DNA of 64,000 bases, taken from the NCBI GenBank assembly GCA_003550305.1, contig QKYT01000213.1, positions 26,579 through 90,578 of the forward strand. Reading direction: 5' to 3'. Below are positions 1-11,417 of the stretch, piece by piece. Made by a program: the position numbers and the translations under genes. Position 1 is the first letter of the stretch. Every line of letters begins with the position of its first letter. The notes under the pieces are model-generated. The model worked only from the letters and a program-made list of their open reading frames with translations, searched no databases and had not been told where the DNA came from. The stretch is from Glomus cerebriforme. Its lineage: Eukaryota > Glomeromycota > Glomeromycetes > Glomerales > Glomeraceae.

Positions 1-3000
1 AATGACTCAACTTACGTATTGTTTGGATCGTCAAAAACATGAATAGAAATTATTCATGTGCACTTCACAAACGTTCATTGTCTGAAGAATATTTAGTGGT
101 ATACTCAAACAAAGTATTAAACCTACCAATTACTGACTATCAACTTTAAAAATTTTAAATTATATAATCATTATGCAAAATATTTGAATATTATTATATC
201 AAATAGAGACAGATTTCATTATTCACATGTTAACAGTTAAATTACAAATAAAATATTTTATTTTATAATAGATCGAGAGAATTTAATTGAAATCACTTAT
301 TGTTCTATCTTGGTTATTTTAATTTTCTATTGCCGAATCTATATCAGCCAGAATTATATAAACCCTTCAAAGAAATCCATTTCTGTTTTTTTTTTTTCAA
401 TTCAATAAATTCAATAATGTTAAAAAAAACAATTTCCTTCAAGAAGACAACTTTCCTTTAAATATTTTTTCATGAGATAACAACAGATATCCATATAGAA
501 AGGATTCTATTTAGAATTTCCTTCTCATTATATTACTCTTGTACATTTTTTTTTTCCAACCACAAAGTAACCTTTATCCATAGAATTTGTTACATATGTC
601 AGTCACAACACTTTTTTCGTCGCCTAAAATTATAAATATTATTTGACCAATGGTCAATCCGTCTCCTTTTTAGTACAAGCGTATTTTTTTTAAACAATGA
701 AAACTCAAAAGTCATAGTTCAAAAAAAATTATGATATACAATTTAAGAAAAATCGACAATAGTAGAATTCTAAACAAGATGAATTTATTTGATACACTTG
801 ACTAATCGTAAACGAGTTATGTACTATCTCAAGTGGAGGTTATCTATTTCTACCCCAGTAATCGGAAGATCAAATTAAAGCGATTGACATGAATCAAGAG
901 TTTGTAGATCAAGGTAAGCGCTCTAAACCATATTAATAAACGCCCAAATTTTAATCTAAACAATATCGTACTTTCCAGATTTTCTTGGAACTCCTTTTCC
1001 TGGAATGTGGTTACGCCTTTATTTCAAAATTGATAATATTACTAACTTATTCAAGTAATATGAATAGAACTTCCCCGACTCTTTTAAAATATCACCTTAC
1101 AAAATTTTTTTTAGCTTGATTTACAAACTCTTGATTCATGTTCTGAGGATTGTCTAACCGCTTTTAATTTGTGACCTATCATATGTCCATTTTGAAAACA
1201 CTTGAGATAGTCTATAATTTCGTTTTGCATTAGTTAAGTATATCTAATGAATTCATCTATTTTAGAATTTCTATGATTATATATCGCTGTTTATAATATT
1301 CAACCAGCGTTTATATGGTGGTCAATTTTCCCTAAAAATTGCAATTTTTATGTTATGCCGTTCAAAGAGGTGGAAATATGTTTTTTAGTTAGAATTTATA
1401 AATTTTACCGCTGTAATTTACATGAAAATCTTTAAATTTCATTCTTTTTTTTTTTTTTCCTATTTTTTAATAAAAAGAAAATGTTGAATATTTATTATAC
1501 TTTCGTATGAAATTACTGTGTCACGCATATTTATTTTTTTTTTCATTTCATATCATAATTTCAATACTTTGATTAAAAAAACTTTTTACTTAATATATAT
1601 ATTTTTTTTAAAGTTTTTACACGGATTTTAATAAGGAACGTCACTTCATTGGATTGATGTGAACTATATTGCCATCAGACCAAAGCCACTCTGTCAATTA
1701 TTTGTTGAATGTATAGGCCGCATTCCTGGTTTATAGATCATCATAGAACCCAGTTTAATCGTTGAAATTTAGAATTAGTTTGAGCCAAGTTCACACTTTT
1801 TACATGTCACAGTCGTCACAATGAATAAAATTTTATAACCAAAGTTTAATATAAAATAAAGTCATCTCTATATTTATAAACTAAAGGTAAAAAATTCTTT
1901 AAATTAAAACAGGTCAGATTTGTTCCAAAGAATTAAAGAAATTATATTATTATAACAGTGATTTTTTTTTTTTTTTTTTGCAAAATGAATGAAATCTTCA
2001 CTGTTGATTATCTTTTTCGCAAAGAAAATGAGAAAAATGAAATTTAAAGCGAAACATCTTTGAAATTGAAACACTTATAAAATAAGTTTCCATACAAAAT
2101 ACAACATAATAAGTAATATTACATACTTTAGGGCGGCGCAAGCAGTAAAAAATGATTCTTATGTGTTTATACAATATATACAATTAAGCTATATCTTATT
2201 TTAATCTGAGATGAAACTTGGTGAGCTTTTGTCTTTTTATTAATTAATAACCAGTTACTTTTATAAACTACTCTTTATAAACAAAAATTCGATCTTTTTT
2301 CAATAGCTAATTCGTTTTTGTATTACCGTCTAAGTCGACAACCTAAATTGGAATTCTTTTTTAACATGATGGTGACTTTTAAAGAGTAAAATTTGATGTT
2401 CATTTTGCTCTTTAATTAACTAATATTTTATTCATGTAAATAGCCTATGATTATATAAACCAACCATTACATTTGTAATGTCAACATACTCTTTGACGTT
2501 CGATCTTACTGGCAATTGTCTTTCTGGAACCGTAGTAGAATCATCCTTTTGAATTTGATTTTTTATAAGCTTATTTATAAAAAAAAATCTTTATTAAAAT
2601 GAGACAAAATATTCCTTTTATCGAAGGTCAAAAATAGAGCTCTATGCCCAGTTAAAGTGGTTTTATTATTAAAATAAAATTATGATCATTTTGTTTGAAA
2701 AATTTGATAATAAATAAGCAAATAAATAAAAACATGTGATTTTTTTAATAGTATATTTTAAATGCTGACTTTGTATAGGCGCTGAATTATCCGGCCGATC
2801 AATGTTAAATTGGTTGGCCAGAATTACCGCGATCACTTGAGATTATTGATTCCAAAATCGATTCTAACTCGATTCATTTTCATTTCTTTTTTAGCAATTT
2901 TATTATTACATGTAGTTGGCCGACAATCATTTCCTCGACAAATATAAAAAAAAAATTCGAAATAAAAATGCAAATTATTTTAATATTTAATGTCTTATTT

Positions 3001-3308
3001 ATGATAATAATTTAAGGTCACACTTGGCTATAGACCTATAGTAAGGAAACAATTTTTTATATATCAAAATTCTTAACAAAACACATGTATTAATCATATA
3101 AATTATAGCAAAGATGCAAACAATAACAAGTATAATTAGTGAATTACTCTACATTGTTAACGCCATTCATTCATTATACATTAATTTATTGGTTCTAAAT
3201 AATATAAATAATAATCATACAATAATAAAACTGCTCATGAATACTTGCTTTTATATTTGTATACTTTAACTAAGGTTATTACTAAATTAAAAAAAATATC
3301 TTTAACTG
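1..3308. other. Gene-poor AT-rich stretch
   Basis: No convincing coding region is visible on either strand. There are many poly-A/T runs and only very short open frames. One possible two-exon micro-ORF starts at 890 (ATG, donor near 914, acceptor near 979, stop near 1056) and would give about 34 residues; it has no recognisable motif and is not called as a gene. Confidence 0.6.
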
Positions 3309-3310
3309 TA

Positions 3311-3393
3311 GGGGAAATGACCCTGTCGGGGAAATGACTGTCGGTAAAGTGACTGTCGGTAAAATGATTGACAGGTAAGTGAACGGGGTCCCC
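3311..3393. repeat. 83-bp mini-element with three 15-bp tandem units
   Basis: The stretch begins GGGGA and ends TCCCC, and each end is flanked by TA, as expected for a TA target duplication. Inside, three 15-bp units follow each other at 3324-3338, 3339-3353 and 3354-3368, all of the form TGTCGGkrAAdTGAy. The reading as a tiny Tc1/mariner-like MITE is inference from the TA flanks and the 5-bp terminal inverted repeat alone. Confidence 0.5.
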
Positions 3394-3628
3394 TATAAAG
3401 TCATGAAATAATTAATACCCGGAAAATTTTGAAGGATTTCGGTATCCGATCTCAATGATACCAATCCAATCCGCTTTAAAGATTTATAAATTTAGCTAAT
3501 TCATTATTGTCCGGAGCGAAGCGAAGGACTATATATGTTTACGAAAGGGAATCACAAAGATCACGTGGCGATTTCCGGTTGTCCGAAGTCCGAACTCCGT
3601 ACGCGTAAATTGACGAATAAAATGACAA

Positions 3629-4380
3629 ATATGGCACGCCATTTCAGCAAAAGTCTGTCAATGCGCAGATAATTATTACAGATATTTTATTTCTTTTTTA
3701 AATACAAATAAATATTTTATCTGATGTTTATCTGATTAATGACAGATATTTACGTGATTAACAACAGATATTATGTGATACTGTATTTTTGTGATAACTG
3801 AAAACAAATTTTTTTGCGCAAAAAAATATTTTTAATGGAAATGATTTTTTAATTATATATTAAAAATCAAATAAATTATTCTTTTTAATGATATATAATT
3901 CTATTGATTTAAATCTAACCTAATTGCAAGAATTTTGTGAAGCTATAAGTTTTATATCCAAAATTTCTCTTCTTAATTTGGTTTGTATTTACCAGTTCAA
4001 ATAAAGTTCCAATATCTATAAAAAAAAAAAGGAATAATAAAAAATCTTCTCTTTTCTATTCAGCAATACAAGTTTCATACTTAAAAAATCTCATACCAAA
4101 TTCTTAATAAATCTCTCAAATTCTCCAAGGAGCTGTGTATTCATTTGTTAAATATACAAAAAAAAAAAAAATTGAATTTCTATTTATGTTTATCACAATA
4201 TCTGTAGTTAACCAGATAAACATCTGTTTGGTGTTTTAAATAAAAAAATGGTAAGTTTTGGAAGAAATATCTGGCAACAATCGCAGATATTAACTGTAAA
4301 ATATCACAGTTCATCTGTTAAAAAATTACTAAAAAATATCTGCGCATTGACAGACTTTTGTCTGAAATGGCGTGTCATAT
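3629..4380. mobile_element. MITE-like element with ~43-bp terminal inverted repeats
   Basis: The left end (3629-3670) and the reverse complement of the right end (about 4338-4380) match over about 43 bp with one mismatch and one single-base gap. The shared core is CACGCCATTTCAG followed by CAAAAGTCTGTCAATG. The 752-bp interior is AT-rich, holds repeated ACAGATATT-like motifs and has no coding potential. I could not fix a clean target-site duplication, so the superfamily is not assigned. Confidence 0.75.
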
Positions 4381-4822
4381 CGACAAAGATATACCAGATA
4401 TTTGATAGCTGATAACAATAAATGTCGCACAAATAATTGTTTTTCCTCAAAGCTCCGGACTTACAATGGTTTCCATTGCTTAATTAAAAATCATATCGAT
4501 CAAAATTTAAAAAAGAACTTTGTTAGATTTACCAAAGTAAAAAATGACCATTTGAAATTAATTAAATGGATCGAAAAATATATTTATACACCCGCATAAC
4601 GAATTGAAAATTAATAATTTCTCTCACTCCTTCCTCTTTTTTTCTGTTCAACTTGTTCTTACTTTATCAATCAAATTGACAATTAATTGAATAATAGTTC
4701 ACTTTTTTTTTGTATTTATCATAAAAATGAACATTATTATTATCATCATTTTCGAAAAATACTATTTTGTTGAATTTATAATTATTTTAATATTGTTTAA
4801 TCAAAAAGATAAAAATATAACA

Positions 4823-5032
4823 ATGCGTTATCAGAAAAGAAGAAGAATGGATAATCGCAATAGAAGACGATCAAATCAACGTGATATATTAAGAAGACTT
4901 ATACAGATACCAAATTCCGATAATCAATTAATTGATAATTCTGATATGTTAAGAATTATACTGCAATTACCTCGACAAACTTCCGATGACGCATTTACAA
5001 ATCAGTTATTCAATGGAACTGAATTTTTTTAA
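4823..5032 (+). CDS. Small Arg-rich protein of the GSxFY-tail family (copy A)
   Basis: The unspliced ORF gives 69 residues from the chosen Met at 4823. The frame is open back to a Met at 4727, but that extension is a hydrophobic Ile/Phe/Leu run encoded by A/T-rich DNA and is not shared with relatives. The body is basic (QKRRR, RNRRRSNQR) and carries two copies of an (I/M)LRxxxQ(I/L)P-like unit, which suggests an internal duplication of the motif seen once in the other copies. The tail reads FTNQLFNGTEFF, the most divergent of the family. Unlike the others it has no exact TATAAATA box nearby. Function is unknown; the basic stretch could be a nuclear or nucleic-acid-binding segment, which is inference. 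Confidence 0.6.
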   Translation: MRYQKRRRMDNRNRRRSNQRDILRRLIQIPNSDNQLIDNSDMLRIILQLPRQTSDDAFTNQLFNGTEFF

Positions 5033-6845
5033 AAATTTTATCTTTATTTTCTTTTTCTTATTTTTTTTTTTCATATGATAAATTAATTATTAACCATTAT
5101 CTTTTTAAAAATTTTAACGCCAAAAATCATTTTTAATCATCAATCAGAATTTTAAATTTCATTCAAAAAAAAAAAAAAAATTGTTATCGTAGAAATCTCA
5201 TTATTTATAGTTTCATTGATTTTATTGATAATAAAGTTTATTAATAATCTTTATTTTTATTTTTTATTTTTTTTTTATTTGGTATTAATAAAATGATTGA
5301 ATAATGTTTATAAAAACAAACCACTCTTAAAGGAACTAATAAAATCGATGCCTTTAACTCTACATATGGAGTTTCGCACATTTTACTGATCAACCATAAT
5401 CTTTTAATCTTTCTTATCAGCCCTTATCAATGATCGTCATATGTAAGGTTTTATGCACTCTTTCAAAAAATTGTACGTTTTATGATTGTGAAACAAACAT
5501 TATCATATTCATTGGTTTTTTCTTTTTTTCATTTTTTTTTTTTAAAAAAAGAATTTTTTAAAGATTTCTGGAATTTTCATTTAAACGTATTCTAAATGTA
5601 CAAATTATTATGGGCTGAATAAGTTTTTATCAAGATATACTGTAATATTGATTATTTTAATAATTTTATTCCCACAATTGATGGTTTAATTATGAATCGA
5701 AATGGAATCTTCATAAATAATATTTTGCATTCAAAAATAAAGACACGCGGACCAAAAGAGTTATAATTTGTACAACAAATTGACAATTTGAACTCTAATT
5801 ATTCCGGATGTTTACGTTACTCAAAATAAGTGTCATGGGACATATATATATATTTATCTCAAAAAAGTTTCTTTATAATACTGCGCCACGAACATTTTAT
5901 CTTTCTTATGCTACCAATTAATTTAATTGAATTTTTTAGTTAAAACAAATTCACGTTATTAAAGATATATTTTACAAAAATTTTTGAAGGAAATTTTTAA
6001 ATTTTCAAAAAGGAATACATAAATTTGTTGAGTAAAAAAAAAGTAAACCACAAATGAAAATATGACGATATACAGTACAAAGTACCGCAGTTTATCAAAT
6101 TAATCAGTAGATTCAAATTTGGAATAAAATCAATGATTACGGACAGGTACGGAAAATAGACAGATTATTATCTGTGTCTGATAGCATTGTATTTTGGCTA
6201 ATTATGCATACATAAATGTTACAGGCAGATAAAATGAAACGATAACTTTAAGCATAATAAACAGGTATGTAAAATACGGGGATTTTAGTCTGGATTATGG
6301 ACTATATGCATTATCTTTCACATGATTTTAAATGTAACATGGATTGTTGCGGATTATGAAAATACTTGTTAATAAAGGCTCAAAGCCAATTGACCGGTTT
6401 CTGTTTCCGTTAAATTGAAATTCTGTGTGACAGTGTAGAGCCATGAAGTGAAATCTGATAACTTATGTAGAAAAAAAAACAAAAGAAAAAAAAAACGCCA
6501 AAAAAATATATATAAAAATGGAAAACAAACAACTTCATACGGTATAAACATTATTCATTATATAATGCACTGATTAGGAAAGTTCGGTTAAAAATAACTT
6601 ACAAAATCTCTATCTTTAAAATCTCTATCTTTCAAATCTTGTATTCTTTAAAGAAAAAATAATAATAAGTAAAAGACATGTAAAAGATAGTTTTTTTCAT
6701 TTTACAATAAGTTTAAGATAACAAGCAATGAAATATTTTATGTTTATGTTTGAGATACCTTCTGTAAAGAAAAATAAAATAAGCTGATTCTTTTGATTTT
6801 TTTGCCTTTAACTCCGAAATAAGTAGTTGAATGTTTTTTTTTACG
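5033..6845. other. AT-rich intergenic stretch
   Basis: No gene is visible. Open frames here are short and built from homopolymer-rich DNA, including a 60-codon minus-strand frame at 6369-6551 with a Phe-rich run. No terminal repeats were found. Confidence 0.5.
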
Positions 6846-6853
6846 TATAAATA
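6846..6853 (+). promoter_or_regulatory. TATA box (TATAAATA) of copy B
   Basis: An exact TATAAATA lies 127 bp before the ATG at 6973. It overlaps the more upstream in-frame ATG at 6853, which argues that translation starts at 6973 and not at 6853. Confidence 0.5.
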
Positions 6854-6920
6854 TGTCCTTTTTTTTAACGTATTCTGTTAACTTTCGTTTGTTGCTTTAT
6901 GTTTCATACAAAATTAAACC

Positions 6921-6959
6921 ACTCGATTTTCAACTACTCGATTTCCAACTACTCGATTT
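6921..6959 (+). repeat. 15-bp tandem repeat in the leader of copy B
   Basis: ACTCGATTTTCAACT and ACTCGATTTCCAACT are followed by a partial third unit ACTCGATTT. The repeat lies between the TATA box and the chosen start codon, so it would fall in the 5' untranslated leader. Confidence 0.7.
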
Positions 6960-6972
6960 AAACAATTTAAAA

Positions 6973-7128
6973 ATGCCAAATAAAATTAATGAAATTGTTC
7001 TTCGAAGAAGAAGAAGAAGACGACTATATAATATACAAAACTCGCAAAGAAGCCAACGATTGCCTCCACGAAATTTTCAGCAGGAGGAATTTATAAATCA
7101 ATTATTATGTGGTTCTTCTTTTTATTAA
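6973..7128 (+). CDS. Small Arg-rich protein of the GSxFY-tail family (copy B)
   Basis: Single exon, 51 residues. After ten N-terminal residues comes an uninterrupted run of seven arginines, then a short Gln/Asn/Arg segment, RLPPRNFQQ, and the family tail FINQLLCGSSFY at the extreme C-terminus. The frame is open upstream to 6853, but that ATG overlaps the TATA box and the intervening codons are a tandem repeat, so the 6973 Met is preferred. There is no signal peptide or membrane segment in this model. Its neighbours are other copies of the family with long empty spacers. No known family was recognised. Confidence 0.65.
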   Translation: MPNKINEIVLRRRRRRRLYNIQNSQRSQRLPPRNFQQEEFINQLLCGSSFY

Positions 7129-8855
7129 ATTGTTTGATTTTTTTCGTTAAAAATATTTTTACTGTCGTCCTGAATTTTTATTCTGTCGTGAATATACACT
7201 AATAAGTATGTTAATGTGATGATGTGATGAATTGGTGATCATTTCTATAATCCCCCATTTTTTTTTTCGAATCGCATATTATCCTTATCCTTTATTATCG
7301 TAACCATTATGAACAATAGATTCGTTATTCCTTTTTTTTTTTTTTTTTCTTTTTTTTTACCGTTAATCGTGAAATAACTAACATATGCATGTAATTTTAA
7401 GATTATGTAAATATTAAGATTTTAATTAAGAATAATAACCTTATCATTTTCAATCTACGTTTTTACGTTTTTAATTCGCCATTTTGAAAAATAAAATATA
7501 AACTTATTTTTGATTGTTTGTACATTTAATTTATTTTTTACCAGATTTATCCTTTATTCTATCTATTATTATCATAATAAATATTGGATTTTTCTATAAA
7601 AAGATTCAAATAAACGCATTATTGATTGTAACTTCTTAACATCCGTATTGGACTTAACTTTTTTTTTTTTCTTTTGTTTTCTCATTTTTAAATATACATA
7701 AATGAATAATTTCTAAGAATACACATGGAGTTACAAAGCCTACAAAATTTATTGTTTTATAATTATCGATAACGGTTTATCGTTATCAGATATCTCCAGC
7801 ATATATATGTAATTATGTAAAATGCTGTGCACAAACAATAATCCCGACTTTTTTTTTATATTATCTGTTTGTTATATTTATTTATTTGGATAAATATTCT
7901 ATAAACAAAAAAAAAAACTTTTTTCGGCTATTTATCAATCCAATAATATGATGATAAATGCGGGTTGATATTTATTCGTACCTTATTATTTATTATTGTT
8001 TATATAGTATTTATTCTTTGTTGAAAAGGTTAATAAATACATAAAATTGCATATTAATAGTGCGGAGGGATAAAATTTTGGTTACTTGCGTAATTCCGAA
8101 CATTTGGATTTCATATATATACAGTATATAATTATATAAGTACGATGCGTATAAACCCGTAAATTTTAATGATTTACATAAAATAAACAGAAAAGATTAT
8201 TATTAAATTTTAATGATCTCTCTCAAATTTTTTTATTTGATGATTCAAAGAAAGGATGAACCGTGAGAATATATAATAATTCATATCTGTTATTAGACAA
8301 ACGAAATTTATTGTATCAGTTACGTATTATCTGTTATTATTGTAACTGTTTTTTAAACAAACAGTTAAACAGATAGAAAGTTTCATATATAGGTTGTACA
8401 ACTCCATTTGTGGTTACTACATTGAAAATTAAAAAATTATCTGTCGTTCTGTGTTTATTTTAATAACAATTATTTTCTATTTATAGTAAAGGTTTAAGAT
8501 CAATTCTGTGAATTTTTTCCATTTAACTGTTGAGTTATCGGTTAAGTTACAGTTGCAGTTAACTAAATAAACTAACCAGATTTGATTGTATCATCTAAAT
8601 ATTTTATTACTTAAAGATGAGGTTCCGTTAAAAAAAAAGATTATTCCTTACACTTTTTCCATTAAGTTATAAAAGGATCTAGAAATATATTTATCTGTTC
8701 TGCAAAGAAAAAGTAATATCCGTAAGAAAAATCGTTGGCGTTTTTTTACTAACAATCAACACAACCGGCTAATAAATTCCGTAAAAATTGATATCAATAT
8801 TGATTGAACCGTTCTTATTCTTGATACCCGAATACATGTAAATAAAAAAAAAAGT
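7129..8855. other. AT-rich intergenic stretch
   Basis: No coding region seen. It contains several long T runs and scattered ATCTGTTAT-type short motifs, with no clear repeat boundaries. Confidence 0.5.
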
Positions 8856-8863
8856 TATAAATA
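8856..8863 (+). promoter_or_regulatory. TATA box (TATAAATA) of copy C
   Basis: Exact TATAAATA, 137 bp upstream of the ATG at 8993. The sequence between is pyrimidine-rich and then A-rich, as in a leader. Confidence 0.5.
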
Positions 8864-8992
8864 CTGAGGGGTTTTGTTCTTCTATCGTTATCTTTCTTTG
8901 ATTTCCGTCCTCTATATATATATTTTCACTCTTTCAAATAATTATTATTAATAAAAAAACAAAAAAGAAAAAGAAAATTTCTTTTTTAAAAA

Positions 8993-9169
8993 ATGGCTTC
9001 TTTTTGTAATAATAATCATTTTAATAATGTTATAATCAAGAGGAGGAGGAGAAGATTATTATCGAATCGGTACAATATGCGGCTTGTTGAAACCATGAGG
9101 CGATTGCCACTACAAAATGCTCAAGGAACATTTGCGAATCAACTTTTTAGTGGTTCTTTTTTTTATTAA
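8993..9169 (+). CDS. Small Arg-rich protein of the GSxFY-tail family (copy C)
   Basis: Single exon, 58 residues, found by hand translation. The N-terminus is Asn-rich, followed by IIKRRRRRLLSNR, then MRRLPLQNAQ and the family tail FANQLFSGSFFY ending at the TAA. The LPxQN step and the spacing to the tail match copies D and G. The arginines are encoded largely by AGG/AGA runs, so part of the poly-Arg could expand or contract as a microsatellite. Function is unknown; conservation of the tail against an otherwise divergent body suggests selection on the C-terminus, which is inference. Confidence 0.65.
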   Translation: MASFCNNNHFNNVIIKRRRRRLLSNRYNMRLVETMRRLPLQNAQGTFANQLFSGSFFY

Positions 9170-11138
9170 ATCATTAAATTCACGATCAAAAAAAAAACAT
9201 TTTTTATTTTTTTATATATAATTTTATTGTAATAAAACCTATTCGCTTATTATAGATTAATTTCTTTTAAAAATTTTGGTAAAAAAAAAATCGTTGGCAA
9301 AATAAAATATTCATGAATTCATTGGCAAAATTCGTAAATTCGTAACTAATTCGTTAAGAAGGAAATTCGATTATTTATATTTTCGTCTGGTGGGATATAT
9401 TTAAAATTATTATTTTCATGTACAAAAATTAAGATGTAATAGTTTTTTAGACTTTCACAAAAAATTTTCATGTGCAATAAATTTTATAGCTAGATTCGTT
9501 CAAAATGTGTTCAAAAAAAAAATGATTTCAAAACAAATGATGGCGTGAAGGGTGATATATTACGTATTTGTATAAATTTCGAAGGTTTGCTACAATACTT
9601 GCATCACTTGATGCTAAATGGTAAGTGATCGACGATCGATGCAGTCCGGAAATTGCGTTTGGTTGTTTAAAATTTGATTGGCTAAAATTCAGAAAATGGA
9701 TTAATTACCACTTTTTTACATCCCTTGCATGTAACACATGTAACTACTGTATTTAGAAAATCAAACTTGTGGATATTGATTTTAATCTATAGACTTCGCC
9801 CAACAGCTAAATTAAAATTTTATAATATATAAATCGTTTTTTTTTTTATTGATGAGTTATAAATGTAAAATGAATTTTAATTTAGGTTAGTATTATAAAT
9901 TTGGTCTAAATTTGGTATATAAACTGGTTTATTTGGTCAAAATTATAAAAATATAGTTTCATTTGGAATTGGAATGACTGGACAGTCTAAAGTCCAATAG
10001 TCCAATAGTCCATTTGTCCAATTCCAACACTGCATTATTGGATGGATCATGAATGTTGTACTGTTGTACGATTATTACATATGAATTATTATGAGCCCTT
10101 CCTTCATATCATATGACTTTCGTACATAATTCTGTATGATTAACGAAACCTAAAATTTGTATAAACAAAAGCTGCATGTTTATCAATTCATTACACATGA
10201 AACAGTCATAATTCATAAATATTACACTCTTTATTTAATTCTATCATTTCGGATAACAACTGAAGACCGAGATTTTATAACCGAGGGCGCAATTACTGTG
10301 ATGTAATATGGTACTATCCTTAAAAAATTTATCTTTCAAACAGACTTAATCATTAACCAATCAAACTGTTGTATCATCATTTGATAATTTGACATTCAAA
10401 TTTGAACTAATAAGTCTAATAAGTAATTCAAAATATCATATACCTTCCTTATAAGCATCAGATTTGCTGTCATACATGCGGACTAATGGAAAGTCGAAAA
10501 GATTATTCGAATTCAATAAAAGTTTTAATCATAATTAATTTTTGCCCCAACATTTGGAAACACTTTAAATATTCTTTCTCGACCTTTATCTCATTGAGTT
10601 TGAGGCTTTGGCTTAATGTTTCTTTTTTTGTTACTTTTCTTTTTTAAGAGAAATCAAAGTGTGTTTGATAAAATTTCCCAAATAGTCAGCAATATTTTAT
10701 TTTATTTATTTATTTTTTTTATATTTTGATTTTAATTAATTGCCAAGTACGGGGATAACATACATTATAAGGATTATTGTTTATAAGATTTATTTTTATA
10801 AACCAAATTGACTGACGATGTGAATGATACATATCTTTTCATTTAACTACTAATTGGGTTATTACATAAACTTGTATTAATAAGAAATATTACATCGTCC
10901 ATTTCATAATCAAAATGAACTAATGTCGATCGTGGCCAAAAAAGCAAAACTGAAGAGTCAACATCATTGACTACAAACATATAAAATTGTTTGGGATTTT
11001 TTTCTTTGTATTTCTTATTGTAAATTTAAACTTAATAATATTAAGTTAACAATTTTTATTAAGTTAATAATTTATTAAACCTATTATTTATGTTATTTAT
11101 TAATAAAAACTTGTCAATACTTTCAAATGACGGTGTCT
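9170..11138. other. AT-rich intergenic stretch with a short tandem motif
   Basis: No coding region is visible. Around 9,985-10,020 AGTCCAAT is repeated in tandem and runs into GTCCAATTCCAACACTG, which looks like one terminus of a MITE (CAGTGTTGGAATTGG on the other strand). I did not find the partner terminus. Confidence 0.45.
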
Positions 11139-11146
11139 TATAAATA
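11139..11146 (+). promoter_or_regulatory. TATA box (TATAAATA) of copy D
   Basis: Exact TATAAATA 72 bp upstream of the ATG at 11211, nearly the same spacing as in copies E, F and G. Confidence 0.55.
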
Positions 11147-11210
11147 ATGGTAGTGCGATAATTTTTTTTCCAATGACACAATTTTTTGTAATAAAAAAAA
11201 GTTATACAAT

Positions 11211-11417
11211 ATGTTCAATCAAAATATTAATAGAAGAAGAAGGGCAAGAATTCAACGTAACAGAAGAAGACATCTAATTAATTTAACTTTAAGTGTTCAA
11301 CAACGCAATCAATTATCGATCAATATCGATACATTGAGAAGAATTCAACAATTACCACCACAAATTTCACAAGATGAATTTGTGAATCAATTCTTTTACG
11401 GTTCTTCTTTTTATTGA
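11211..11417 (+). CDS. Small Arg-rich protein of the GSxFY-tail family (copy D)
   Basis: Single exon, 68 residues; the best representative of the family. The N-terminus has two basic clusters (NRRRRARIQRNRRR), then a Leu/Ser segment, then INIDTLRRIQQLPPQ and the tail FVNQFFYGSSFY. Copy G shares INIDTLxRIQQLPPQ almost exactly, although it lies 18.6 kb away on the opposite strand, so these two are the closest relatives outside the E/F pair. No secretion signal or Cys pairs. A nucleic-acid-binding or nuclear role is only a guess from charge. Confidence 0.7.
   Translation: MFNQNINRRRRARIQRNRRRHLINLTLSVQQRNQLSINIDTLRRIQQLPPQISQDEFVNQFFYGSSFY

Noticed and set aside
890..1056. Possible two-exon micro-gene of about 34 residues.
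   Set aside because: Splice sites are plausible but the protein is too short and featureless to support.
4372..4599. A 75-codon plus-strand frame beside copy A.
   Set aside because: It begins inside the terminal repeat of the MITE at 3629-4380, has no recognisable motif and no upstream signal.
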